Below, in pieces: positions 9,166 through 19,128 of a DNA stretch of 64,000 nucleotides (its first letter is position 1; every line of letters begins with the position of its first letter). The stretch covers positions 1 through 64,000 of the forward strand of contig JAXBDG010000024.1 of NCBI GenBank assembly GCA_036320915.1, in the 5' to 3' direction. This DNA is from Linnemannia elongata (lineage: Eukaryota; Mortierellomycota; Mortierellomycetes; Mortierellales; Mortierellaceae). Under the pieces are notes generated by a model. The model saw only the letters and a list, made by a program, of their open reading frames with translations. It was not told the origin of the DNA and made no database searches. The translations under genes and the position numbers were made by a program.

Positions 9166-10421
9166 TCAGATCATCTCATCCTCATCTGACAGATCCATCC
9201 CAAGGAATTCTTCCTGTAGTCGCAACAGCTCTGCACCGCTCTCCAGCCTGTTTTGCACCGTGGCTACCTGTGACTGCATCAAGACAGACTGCTTGCGTGG
9301 ATAGTCAAACCCATCCTCTGCCCATGCCATATGGTGGGGTTGTACCTCAAGGTTAAGAGAATTGGACATATTACGGACATTCATCAGCAGGAAACATAGC
9401 CGCATCATCATGTTAACCTCCTTCTTGTCTGTAGTACGTATGGACTCCTTGTTGTTGAACTTTCTAAATATACGCCCAAGATCCCCAAATGTGGCCTCGA
9501 TCATGGACCTGAAGCCAGCAAACTCGGAGTTAAATAAGGCCTCATGCTCATCCAAGTCCTGTCCCGGTTTCTTGCGGATAGGGAAGCAAAAGTTCCTTAC
9601 ATCCAGAGAGTCCTCACGTTCAAGCAGGGTAGGGATATGCTGTGTATATCCACCATCAACACCTACACAGTCCATCTCATGGATCTTGTTTGCAAGGCCC
9701 ATTTCTACCATCATGCTGCCGTCGTTGTTGTCTTTACATGGAGCGGACTTGGAGACAAAGAGCACCATGTGGTTGATGTCTATGCACACCTGGGTTCTAA
9801 GGCCAGACTTCTTAAGCTTGTATGAGTACATCTTGGCCTTGGTTTCGCGATATGTTGCCCGGGTATCATGACCATCCAGCAGCAGGGTAATATGCCTGAA
9901 CATCCGTGGGTTGCTCCATACGGCGGACCTCATGCGGATTTCAGGGGTGGAAAACATGTTGGCAAAACATCTCGTCATCTCCTTCTCAAACAGCCTCTTC
10001 TCGGTCTTGAAGAAAGTTCTGTAGATCTCATAGAAGCTAGACCTAGGCAAAAACACAGACATGGCCTCCATAGAATCGCCTGAAACAAGATAGTACAGGA
10101 GGGCGATACCTTTCTCCACTGCTTTGTATGGACCTGGGAAATACACCTTGTTCCAAAGAGTTGTGAGAAAGAAGAACACACCAATGGCTCCTATCTTGCC
10201 TATGACCTCCTCCTTCATGTGGTGCATGTTGTTAATTGGCTTGAGCTCGGATCGGTGGAACTTTCTGGTGGTAGGGTACAATGGCCATGGATTGTCAAGA
10301 AACCCCACTCCTCCGCGAGTATTGCATTCAAGCAGGCGTTGAGCTTCTTTGGGATTTTGGGCTCGGACATTGGGTATGTTGAAGGAAGGCCTCCACAACC
10401 TGCCATACCCAGACCATTCAA
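9166..10421 (-). pseudogene. DDE transposase of element 3, N-terminal frameshift
   Basis: The main frame (9166 to about 10,300) is a good transposase: LLLDGHD, VDGGY and FRSMIEATFGDLG carry the three acidic residues, and the tail is acidic (SDEDEMI). This frame has no ATG at its 5' end. The homologous N-terminus (Met at 10,370, helix ending LAEEWGFL) is in a different frame. The two join if one G is restored near 10,297, so there is a one-base deletion about 25 codons in. Sequence is closer to element 1 than to element 2. Confidence 0.72.
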
Positions 10422-10429
10422 GATGGGCC

Positions 10430-10660
10430 TATGATACCAGCAAAAGCGGGTTCCAATACATGTCAGGGGAGGTGCTCAGAGACTGCACTGCATAGCCAAG
10501 AGACATCTCCAAATACACCTCGAATGGACCAAAGGGGGGGGGGTCGTAGCAATCGGCCAGTGGAAAACTACAACCCCCCCCCCAAACCTCCATAGGCCTC
10601 TCCTTTGCACCACCACCCATATTATCCACCTCCTCTTACCCACCATTACCATCTATACAA
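10430..10660 (-). repeat. Element 3 terminal repeat (single surviving copy)
   Basis: It precedes the element 3 transposase as the TIR does in elements 1 and 2, and carries the longest core: ten G at 10,534 and nine C ending at 10,583 with TGTAG, TTTT and GGCCGAT between. No inverted partner was found in the window. It abuts the flank shared with element 1 (AATCCTCTGCCTCC). Confidence 0.6.
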
Positions 10661-10765
10661 ATCCTCTGCCTCCTGTATCCATGGTTTTTAAAAGTTGCCT
10701 GATATTATACACGATCGACCACTCCTATGGTGTTTCCTCATGTATTAGGGATGTGGACGATAGCC

Positions 10766-12366
10766 TTGGAGGTACCAAACGCAAGGGGTTCACACGGTTC
10801 TCCAAGATGTTCTGTGACAGTATGGTTTTTTGGGCTCCGGTCAACTATGCCGATGAAAAGGTCAAGGGCAAGTCCATTGGCAAATATATGGCTGACTTAC
10901 GTGAGGCATTTGGCAAGGCGGATCTACCTTACGATTCCATCAAGTCGCTGCATAGTGGCACTCTGCTGGACCATGAGTATATCCCTGCTGACATCCAAAC
11001 CGCGCATGCACAAGAGCACAGCAATGGACCATACTCTGCCGGATTTATCTCTATCAAGGTGTCTCTATACCACTGCCGTGCCAAAAAGGTGGTAATGGCC
11101 ATGGTTGCCATTCTGCCTGTCCTTCGGAAGCGGTACCTTGTCCTGCATGACATCGACATGGCCCATGACTGCAGGTATGTATCAACCCGGACCTATTTGG
11201 AGAGGCACTTGAAGGCTAAGGGCATTTCAACGATAGTCAACGATCGCGGACGTGTGGGTGACCACTGTGTGACCTGGTTTGCATCTGCAGACAATGCCCA
11301 AAATATCAGGTGCAAGGTCTATAACAAGCAGGTCCAAATGCTCGAAAGCGCGGATGTGCGAAAGAGTCTCGGCTCAAGGATGGAGAATATAGTTGCCGAT
11401 CCAGATATGAAGGTCTCCAGGACTCTATTGCGCCATAGGGATCATGGCCCTTCACGGCTGGAGTTAACCTTTTATGGCTCAAGGCTGCACCCTCTGGCGG
11501 TATGCCAAGATAGGATGGACGATGGGCGTAGGCTTTTGGACTGCTGCACCACCTTCGACTACAGCTATGAGCAACACTGGATAGAACGTGCTGAGCTTAT
11601 AAAGGCCATGGTCGCGGTGTATATCCCTGGAAGCAAGGTCTTTGCATACTGCCACTGGTGGAACTCCACAACCCGCAAGAAGTACGGCTATATGTGGTCC
11701 AAAGTTTCAGCACCGCTTGCCATGCACCTGGTTGCCAACTACCTGTTCAACGACCGTCCCATCTACTATGTGGAGGCCAAAGTTAGCGAGAATGGTACAG
11801 TGGAGGTCACCAAGGAGAAGATCTACGAGGGAGAGCCGGGCTGCAAGGCCAAAACATTGGTACCGGGTGGTTCCAAGGGTATGTTTCCTTCATACGCACT
11901 GTTCGACCGCTAAGTATATAAGTTTGCCGACATGGGTATTGTACCTGTGGACAACATCCGCATTGGATTGCCAAAGAGGCGACACCACAAAGATAGTGCA
12001 CCGTTAGCAGTCCTTGTGGAGCACAGACCTGATGATGGGCATTATGTTAAGCATATGCGGAATATGCACTCGTCTACCTTTGGAACCAGCTACAATGTGC
12101 TTGAGCCAGGTCGAATATATACCATTGCAGCAGCAGGCCTAAAGGAGTTTCGCGTTACCTTGTACTGACATATAATTATGGACTGTGGTACCAGAGTTAG
12201 AGCCGGCAAGTCCCTCTGTGACTTGTGGGAAAGGTGGCGGGGAAAATATAGGGGAACGAATGACCAAGTAAGAATCCACCATGTGCCAAAGATGACCTTC
12301 CTTGCAGAACGCATAGTCCGCTCCAAAGGCACGAACGACATGAAGTGTAAGCTGGTACGGGAGTAA
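10766..12366 (+). pseudogene. Truncated copy of the 565-residue partner gene
   Basis: It is closely similar to 2416-4113 but inverted. The first ~30 codons are missing; the frame is instead fused to the subtelomeric flank that also precedes element 1, giving an artificial ORF start at 10,681. Two nonsense changes follow: a Glu codon became TAA at 11,911, and a Trp codon became TGA at about 12,165 (LYWD reads LY-stop-H). The C-terminal end to 12,366 is otherwise preserved, followed by the T5A5 motif and the remnant of the element 1-type transposase stop region to about 12,440. Confidence 0.85.
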
Positions 12367-12440
12367 CGTAAGGTAAGATACGATAAGGTTTTTAAAAACT
12401 TGGTACATGCTGGTGCTACAGCAACCAGGCCCTACAGTCT

Positions 12441-14041
12441 CTGGTTCGGTGGTAAAAGTTACCTTGGCTCCACGCTTTGCGAAAAGGAGTTTTATCCGCT
12501 GAACAACATGCGCGTCCAGTGCCAGGTAAGTATTGTTACCCACCCCTGGACCCGGATGGAAGAAGATAACTTTAATGTTAATGAGAGAAATCTCGTCAGT
12601 CTTCATTTATCGACAGCACTTTATCATCACTGAGGCTCTGTAACAAAGTCCTATCCGCAATAGGCAGACTGGCGGACTGGCAAAGGCAGCGATCATCCGC
12701 GTGTGCGGCTAGCAGAGCGACCAGCAGACAAACTCAGGTCAGATGGGGACCAGTGCTGCCTTCCTTCTCTCTTCTCACTATCAAACAAAAACGTTGTTCG
12801 CTACATCTATCCGAGAGATAGGTACAGAAGTGGAGTAGAAGGGGCAGAGAAGACGAAGAGGAAGAAAGGGGAGCCTGAAGAGGAAGTGAGAGGAAGGCGA
12901 AGAAAAATGGCGTACCGCGGTGAGGCTGAAGGTCGCGCAGGACGACATTCGGACTAGCATTTGTTAGGTGCATAGGATCGGCAATATGCACCAGGTGTAC
13001 TTAAACCCCCTGAAAAGGAAGCCTTAAAAAACCTTAACTACCTGAAAAGAGTTGTGACATAGAAAGTTGCGGAGGAGGACATTCGGACTGGCGGTAATTG
13101 GGTGCACGGAACCAGCAAGATGCGCCAAGTGTACTTAACCCTAAATAGAATACTCTAACTGTCTGAAAAGTAAAGTTTTAGGGTTTCTTAGTTTCTTTAT
13201 GAGTTTCCATTGTTGTCGTCCAACAATCCAACATGCAACATGATCTCAAAGAACATGTTCCGTCCCTCATTCCCCACGTTTTCGCCAAAGAAAGTGCAGT
13301 ATGAGCAGCCAGGAGAGAGGAGATGGTGAGAAAGGATCTGGGGTCTTCGTTGATGCCTACGAAGACATATATATGAGGACTGACGACTACCACCTTTGGT
13401 GGATAATAAAGAGAGTGGACCTGCCACTGAGATGAAGCCCTGCGAACAGAACGTTTTCTCCAATGAATCGTGTCTGATAAAGTAGAGCGCTTTATGTTAA
13501 GGTTACGCCACCTTCACCTCCTTCTCACTCAACTACCTGACCCTTATTATACTATCAACGCCTCGTATCTACACACGTGTAATTACCCAGGACTTCTTGT
13601 AATCTCTTTTACCTTCTCCTCTGCGTGGTGCGTTTCACATCATTTGAATGAAGTCCATAACTCTTTCTCTTGCAACACCTTCGCTCCTTGAGCATCTTAT
13701 GGAAGATGCATGAATGGCCACTCTTCTTCCGTCTCGCAGACAGTCGCACGCTCCCAAGTCTTATGCACTATGCATAATCGATTCAACTCGCTCACTCATG
13801 ATCACAGTGCAACCGCATGCAAGTGCCTTACCACATGCTTTGGCTCATTGCATCCCTTTGTGTTGTTCTTGGTATTTCTTCTTATAGCCCTGTCATCATG
13901 CTCTTTGTAAATAAATAACACTTCTGTCCTCAACCTTTGGCCTTCAAACATACCCTTTCTCTCTTGCACCTTTTCCTTACTCTCGTTTTAATATTTTATC
14001 CCTTTTCAACTCATATTGACCCTGAATGTGAGCAAGAAAGC
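12441..14041. other. Subtelomere/chromosome transition, no gene recognised
   Basis: Short frames here show no protein-like composition. An imperfect ~134-bp tandem repeat lies at 12,940-13,150 (ACATTCGGACT at 12,944 and 13,078; both units contain GTGTACTTAA). A single CCCTAA at 13,139 resembles a stray telomere unit. The 13,480-13,930 stretch is pyrimidine-rich and may be the 5' region of the next gene. Confidence 0.5.
12940..13150. repeat. Imperfect 134-bp tandem repeat, two units
   Basis: The shared words are GGACGACATTCGGACT / GGAGGACATTCGGACT, then a GGTGCA...GCAA(T/G)ATGC block and GTGTACTTAA(A)CCC, all at the same 134-bp offset. Not coding. Confidence 0.6.
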
Positions 14042-15466
14042 ATGTCTACCTCGAAAACTAAGAAGCAAGTCGCAGCCATCGAAGCTTCAGCCATCGAAAC
14101 CGCAGCCAAAGAATGTTTTGTGAACGAGAGCGAGGTTGCCGTTTCTTTATTCATAAAAGCGCTCCAGAAGCGAAATGTCAACACCCGCAAGAAGCTCACA
14201 CGGATTATTACCTCCACAGACTATCTCCAGTTGACGAGTGACAACAACGTGGTGGTGCTGACAAGCAGTACATTCTCAGCAAAGTCAGCTCCTTCTCCAG
14301 CTGGTCGCCCTGTCGCACCTCCGGTCGCAACAACGCCAGCTCCTCCTCCAGCTACCCGCCCTGTCGCCCTTTCGGTTACAAGCGCGACAACGCCAGTTCC
14401 TCCTCCAGCTGCCCGCCCTGTCACCCTTCCGACCATAAGCTCCACAAAGTCAGTTCCTCCTCTGACTGTCAACTGTGACACCATGGCAATTGCCGATATT
14501 CTCGGAGACATTGCAAGCAAGCATCTCGATTTGGAGGACAGCGCGGTGACGGATATTTTTCTCGATGTAGGATCCAACATCTCCGTCAAGATCAACGGGG
14601 AGTGCGTTCAGTTCGAGAAATCAATCGACCATTCCGATGTATCCATGATATTAGAGCGACTACCAGGAGGTGGTCCTGATTTCAAGCAAAGCAACCGTGT
14701 GATCTTTGGACACACCCTCCATCGTCTGGCAGCGGTGACATACGACGGTTCCATTACGGGCATCACCATCAGGGTCGGTCGGAATGTGTCGGGACTGTTA
14801 CCCGTATTCGAGGGAGTTATTGAGCAAAAGAACGTGCTTCTGTGCGGCGCACCTAATGTTGGGAAAACAACGACTCTTCGCGAGATTTGCAAGTATCTTT
14901 CCCGCGGCAAGTGTCTTTGCTTGATCGATACTTCCGGTGAGGTGTGCGGAGAATCAGGAAACAGGCGACATATCGTGGGAACGTCGCGAGTCTTCCGGCC
15001 AGTAAACCCTGCCAAGCAGTACGCAACCCTACTCGACTGCGTGAGAAACCATTCGCCCGACGTCATCGCAATCGACGAGCTGAACACAAAGGACGAGGTG
15101 GAAGTATGTCAGACCATTGCACTGAGGTCCATCCAGATGGTTGCCTCTGTCCACGGAAACATCCAAGACCTTGTGTTCAATCCGATGCTGAACAAAGCGC
15201 TTGGAGGATCGACACAGGCTCTCGTTTCGGACAGGGTTGCGATTGACGGTAGAAAAGTTGTTGTGCAACGCAGTACACGCCCAATTTTCGACGTAGTGAT
15301 TAATATCACGAGGACATCGCAAGGACTCGAATACTCATTTATTGAGGACGTTGCCAACAATGTCAGCCGCATCATGGAAGGGAAACCAATTCATATCCGC
15401 AGGAGACGTATGGTCGATGACGAACTGCTGGAGTCTAGGGAAGAAGTCTTGTATCCCCGCGAATGA
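14042..15466 (+). CDS. SpoIIIAA/Ycf45-type P-loop ATPase, intronless
   Basis: 474 residues from the ATG at 14,042; a longer in-frame stretch back to 13,937 lacks an ATG. Residues 1-70 are helical, 75-145 are a Pro/Ala/Val linker with about three copies of a ~20-residue repeat (P-APPPAxRPV type), and 150-460 are a RecA-like ATPase. The order matches the bacterial SpoIIIAA and plastid/cyanobacterial Ycf45 family: FLDVG strand, NRVIFGHTLHRLAAV, GITIRVGR, Walker A GAPNVGKTT at 269, IDTSGEVCG, Walker B VIAIDEL at 341, ASVHGN sensor, LVFNPMLNKALGG, and FDVVINI. The R3H domain found in many Ycf45 proteins is absent. In bacteria SpoIIIAA drives a specialised secretion channel; the role of a fungal version is unknown. 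Lack of introns and subtelomeric position fit horizontal acquisition (inference). Confidence 0.82.
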   Translation: MSTSKTKKQVAAIEASAIETAAKECFVNESEVAVSLFIKALQKRNVNTRKKLTRIITSTDYLQLTSDNNVVVLTSSTFSAKSAPSPAGRPVAPPVATTPAPPPATRPVALSVTSATTPVPPPAARPVTLPTISSTKSVPPLTVNCDTMAIADILGDIASKHLDLEDSAVTDIFLDVGSNISVKINGECVQFEKSIDHSDVSMILERLPGGGPDFKQSNRVIFGHTLHRLAAVTYDGSITGITIRVGRNVSGLLPVFEGVIEQKNVLLCGAPNVGKTTTLREICKYLSRGKCLCLIDTSGEVCGESGNRRHIVGTSRVFRPVNPAKQYATLLDCVRNHSPDVIAIDELNTKDEVEVCQTIALRSIQMVASVHGNIQDLVFNPMLNKALGGSTQALVSDRVAIDGRKVVVQRSTRPIFDVVINITRTSQGLEYSFIEDVANNVSRIMEGKPIHIRRRRMVDDELLESREEVLYPRE

Positions 15467-15993
15467 TAGATGGCAGGTCGACTTATTCTTTCAATGAATG
15501 ACAAACGTTTCATCAACATAGGTCTTTCATGTTGTGCGTGTTCTGCAAGGCCCAGTTTCGACGCCTTTCCAACATGCACTCTCGCTGAAAACACAGTCGC
15601 GCAAGGAAACGTTCAAGGAGGCATCTACAGGATAAACACTTACACTCGCAGTCCTTTGCCTGTCTCCAACAAGTACCTGCCCCTCTCTTTGCCTTGTCAA
15701 CAAAAGCGCAAGTTGCTCTCGACGCTCGTTTTGACGCCTGCTTGCCCAGTATCTGGTACCATAACATCCTTGCAATGTTAAGGGGCCTTCTCCTTGTTCC
15801 CGTTATTGTTCATTCGATCTCGTCGAATCACGGCCTGAATCCTTCCCTTCTTCCTTTTCGTCAGACATGTCGTTCTTCATGCCTAACAAGCTTAACCCTC
15901 AGGGTCAAAAGTAATCACCATTTGTTTTTGCGTTTACTTCCATCTAAGATCATCTTTACATGTCAGTGATTCCGTTCAAAGCGCATCAAGTCA
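15467..15993. other. Intergenic region
   Basis: No supported gene. Overlapping frames on both strands (15,470-15,970) lack conserved features. It is the 3' region of the ATPase gene and the promoter of the small gene that follows. Confidence 0.5.
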
Positions 15994-16351
15994 ATGCTAC
16001 ACACTAATAACCTTTGTCCACATATCTGCCTACTTAAACGACAAAGGCTCTTGACTATCATTATCGCCCTCCCTGTGTTTGTGTCGTCCACCTACGTCCT
16101 CTACAAACGAGGTATGTCTCTTTATGCTCAATTGTTCATTGCAAAAATATAAAATCCCTCCTTTTGTTCTTTGTGGATAAGAGTTGACCAAGTCCGATTT
16201 ATCGCACGGTCAAATAGTTGTCTTGGAGGAGGATCCTCGTCGACATGTCCCACATAGGAACGAAACAAATGATCTCCTAGCCCAATTCGAAGCAGATATG
16301 GAAAAAGAGCGCAGGCAACAGCAGCAACATCAAGAACAGCCTCGTTCATAG
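15994..16351 (+). CDS. Small single-pass membrane protein, 95 residues, one intron
   Basis: Exons 15,994-16,111 and 16,182-16,351 with a 70-nt intron (GTATGT...AAG|AG) that joins in phase. Neither exon is long enough to stand out alone. The protein has a basic segment (LLKRQR, residues 14-18), one hydrophobic helix at about 19-36 (LLTIIIALPVFVSSTYVLYK) and a hydrophilic tail rich in Glu, Arg and Gln (EADMEKERRQQQQHQEQ). This short basic-helix-polar pattern is common in small mitochondrial inner-membrane proteins; the location is inference and I do not recognise a named family. The stop is TAG at 16,349. Confidence 0.6.
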
Positions 16352-16570
16352 CTTAGAAATGCAGGGTGTTAATAAACAAAATAATCGTGCGTTTGTTTAA
16401 TGTTATTTTTTCATGAGAAAAAGGCTACTTGCAATTAATATGTGGAGGTCATAAACGTAAGATGTAAGGACAGGAAAGGTATGATATGTACAACGGAGAA
16501 AAGAAGGCAGTGACGGATAAAAAACAAACTTAAAAAAAATGGGGATAAAAACGAAGCAACATAACCACTG

Positions 16571-18583
16571 TTACTTGCCAGTGTTGCTGTCTCCGCCACC
16601 ACCGCTCCAAAGTCCTTTGATCATGTGGATCAACCCGGCCCAACTGTCCTCGCTCTGGATCTCGGTCTTTTCGCTAGGGGCGAGATTAAGATCCGATGGG
16701 GCGATACCCTTGTTGTCCTTGGTGGTTCCTGACTGTGCCCCGTCCTTCTCAGTCGATGAAGATGCTCCGACAGAGGTAGAGCCAGGCGTTTTGGAGGGCT
16801 TGGCTGTCTTCTGTTGTCCGACTCCTTGTAGTGTCCTAACCAGTCCTCCACCTCCAATTGATCCGCCTGGAATGCCGGTCATGGACGGTGTCGATGGAAG
16901 GCCACGGTGTCCAGCTGGCGGAACAGCGCTGCCCCAGCCCCATGTACTCCTCGTGCGCTGCTCGGTACTCCTTGGTGCGGCTGTTTGTGGGTTAGGGTTG
17001 CCCTCGTCACCCGAAGGAGGAGGCGACGGCATATCCGCCTCGTTGAACAATGGCGAAGCCTCGTCCAAGAAACTGAGCCAGTCAGGGTCAAGCTCTTCAT
17101 CGGAGAGACCAAGAGCCGTGGTTAACGGTGAAGGTGTGCCACGTTGTGACCCATGAGTGACAGAGGCTGTCGATTCTGGCGAAAGTGGTGTGACATAGGG
17201 TCCTTCGGTCTGGGTCGCCATTTCGCTTCTCTGAGGAGTAGGGGCAGTGACCGTTGAAGTCGTTACATCCATAACCATTGGGCTGTCCTCCACAAAGGTC
17301 GGGAAAAGCGAAGGCCAGGCTGTGGGCGCTGAGGTCGTAAAATGATCGCTGGCCGAGAGGTAACCGAATGGTGAGGCCAATGCTTGGACCAGGTTTCCGT
17401 ACGCGTCGTCTGTTACTGGGGAACTGGTAGTGGTTGTGTTGACAGGCGAGACGGGGGTTTGATGCTGCTGGTGTGAGTGCGGCAGTTGTTGAGGGATAAC
17501 AGACTGGGCAAGGAGGGTCTCAAGCGACTGGTTGGTGATTGCCATGGGGCAGAAGGTGTTGGAGGCCGAAGTTGAGGTGGCTCTGATCACTATTCCAGAG
17601 TTGTTAAAATCCAGCAAACTATTTAATGGCGTAGTGTCGAGAGAAGAGTTTGTATCCGTGGGAGTAGAGAGTAGCTGTGTTGTAAGGGCAATAGAGTCGT
17701 CCTCCATGACACCACAGGAGGCCAAAAGCTCGTCAATGCTGGAGACACCCAGTAGTTCTTCGTTCGACAAGACGCGGTTGGGATCAGAAAGCAAAACGTC
17801 GTGAATGGTCGAGGAGCCTAGAAGTGATGCTGCGGACGAGGCACTCGTGTTACTGCTGTTGTTGTTGCTGCTTGTCAGAGGTACATCCATGAGAGCCGCC
17901 GTGTGAAAATTACTGTGTTTGATTGTCTGGCTTTGGAACAAGGCGTTCAGGGCGATTTGATATGCATTGTTGGGGATCATCGAGTCAGGATTAAGGGACT
18001 GTTGACCAGCGTTGTTGTCTGCGAGTCCCGGGATCGTAGCCTTGAAGAAATTGAAGTCGGTGGGTCCCCCGACCAGGTCCAGCCCAGACGAGAGTGGTTT
18101 AGAAGGCGGCGGGGAGGGTAAGGATGCCATGGCACGATGCATGGCACTCGTCAATACGTTGCCGTTTCCGTTATGATAGTTATTGTTGCTGCCGCTGCTG
18201 CTGGCACTGCTTGTCGAGAAAGCGCGTTGTTTGATGGGGGAAGAGAGCGACGAGGTATCGGAGACGGCGCCTGGAGAGGAGTCACGCGAGCTGGTCGAGT
18301 CGAAGGAGCGATGATGGTGTTGGTGGTGGTGGTTGTGCGGGTGCCCACCGTGGCTCATGGACTCGACAGTCTCGGCTTCTTCCCATTGGAGGCTAACCTT
18401 GACTGGGACGTTGTTTGACTTTGAGGAGTAGTGCTGGCTGGGTCTGATCTTGTGGGCAATGGCCTTCGGGTTTGGCGTGTCAACCTTTTTGATCTTTGTG
18501 CTGTTCTTCTTGCTTGTCCCGTTAGCATACGGTCTCCATCGCAGCTTTGCGGGTAGAGGAGCAGGCTTTGGGTCGGTGTCCAT
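16571..18583 (-). CDS. Ser/Thr/Pro-rich protein of unknown function
   Basis: An intronless 670-residue frame from the ATG at 18,583; the frame extends 18 codons upstream with another Met at 18,637, less likely because MDTDPKPAPLP starts the conserved-looking basic segment. The N-terminus is basic (LRWRPYANGTSKKNSTKIKK) and could bind nucleic acid. Most of the rest is low complexity: a His run (HHHQHHH near 90), Ser/Asn stretches and Gln patches. Short hydrophobic-acidic blocks (SSIDELLASCGVMEDD; LSDEELDPDWLSFLDE) resemble transactivation segments. A transcriptional regulator is therefore possible, but no DNA-binding domain is recognised. 219 bp separate it from the convergent small gene. Confidence 0.6.
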   Translation of the reverse strand: MDTDPKPAPLPAKLRWRPYANGTSKKNSTKIKKVDTPNPKAIAHKIRPSQHYSSKSNNVPVKVSLQWEEAETVESMSHGGHPHNHHHQHHHRSFDSTSSRDSSPGAVSDTSSLSSPIKQRAFSTSSASSSGSNNNYHNGNGNVLTSAMHRAMASLPSPPPSKPLSSGLDLVGGPTDFNFFKATIPGLADNNAGQQSLNPDSMIPNNAYQIALNALFQSQTIKHSNFHTAALMDVPLTSSNNNSSNTSASSAASLLGSSTIHDVLLSDPNRVLSNEELLGVSSIDELLASCGVMEDDSIALTTQLLSTPTDTNSSLDTTPLNSLLDFNNSGIVIRATSTSASNTFCPMAITNQSLETLLAQSVIPQQLPHSHQQHQTPVSPVNTTTTSSPVTDDAYGNLVQALASPFGYLSASDHFTTSAPTAWPSLFPTFVEDSPMVMDVTTSTVTAPTPQRSEMATQTEGPYVTPLSPESTASVTHGSQRGTPSPLTTALGLSDEELDPDWLSFLDEASPLFNEADMPSPPPSGDEGNPNPQTAAPRSTEQRTRSTWGWGSAVPPAGHRGLPSTPSMTGIPGGSIGGGGLVRTLQGVGQQKTAKPSKTPGSTSVGASSSTEKDGAQSGTTKDNKGIAPSDLNLAPSEKTEIQSEDSWAGLIHMIKGLWSGGGGDSNTGK

Positions 18584-19128
18584 TGTCTGGATGGAGTTGT
18601 TGTGGTGACGAGTGAGAATAGGATGAGTTGGTGGCAAAGGAAGAATAAGAATGCTGTGTGTGTATATTTGTTGAGGAAAGAGAAGAGGGACAGGAAGAAG
18701 AAGAAAAAAAAAAATAAAGGGGCAGTTGAGTGAGAGGAGAAAAGGTCAAGTGGAGAGCATGCAAGCAGACGGCCCTGATATGGGTCAACAGATGGGATAC
18801 AGCCAAGTGTGCTCACAGAGTGTGGTGACGAGTGGGGTGGAAGACCACTAAAAATACGACGGCGTTGGTCCGTAAAAGGAAATTTTCAATTGCTCCAAAG
18901 CAACTATCAATTATGAACACTGCTAAACAGCAACGTTTTGTTATTTGTCGTAACTTCACTTTTTATCTTCTTTTTCTTTGTCCACTCTAATACACTTCTT
19001 GGCTTATCAAATAGCGCTCAGTCTCTCTTCTCCCGATTGACTTCGCCCCTTTTAATTGCTGACATTAGCGAATGAAAGCTTGCTTGGCATGGAGAAACTA
19101 AATATCCCTCAAACACAAACAAATTCCT
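18584..19128. other. Intergenic region
   Basis: Promoter side of the Ser-rich gene and 3' region of the ABCC gene. A short A-rich stretch lies near 18,695-18,715. Nothing else seen. Confidence 0.5.

Noticed and set aside
10681..10765. N-terminal extension of the inverted partner gene as a new gene start
   Set aside because: The extension is the duplicated subtelomeric flank, so the ATG is fortuitous.
13937..14041. Longer N-terminus for the SpoIIIAA-like gene
   Set aside because: It would need a non-ATG start; the hydrophobic stretch is probably leader sequence and the ATG at 14,042 opens the protein-like region.
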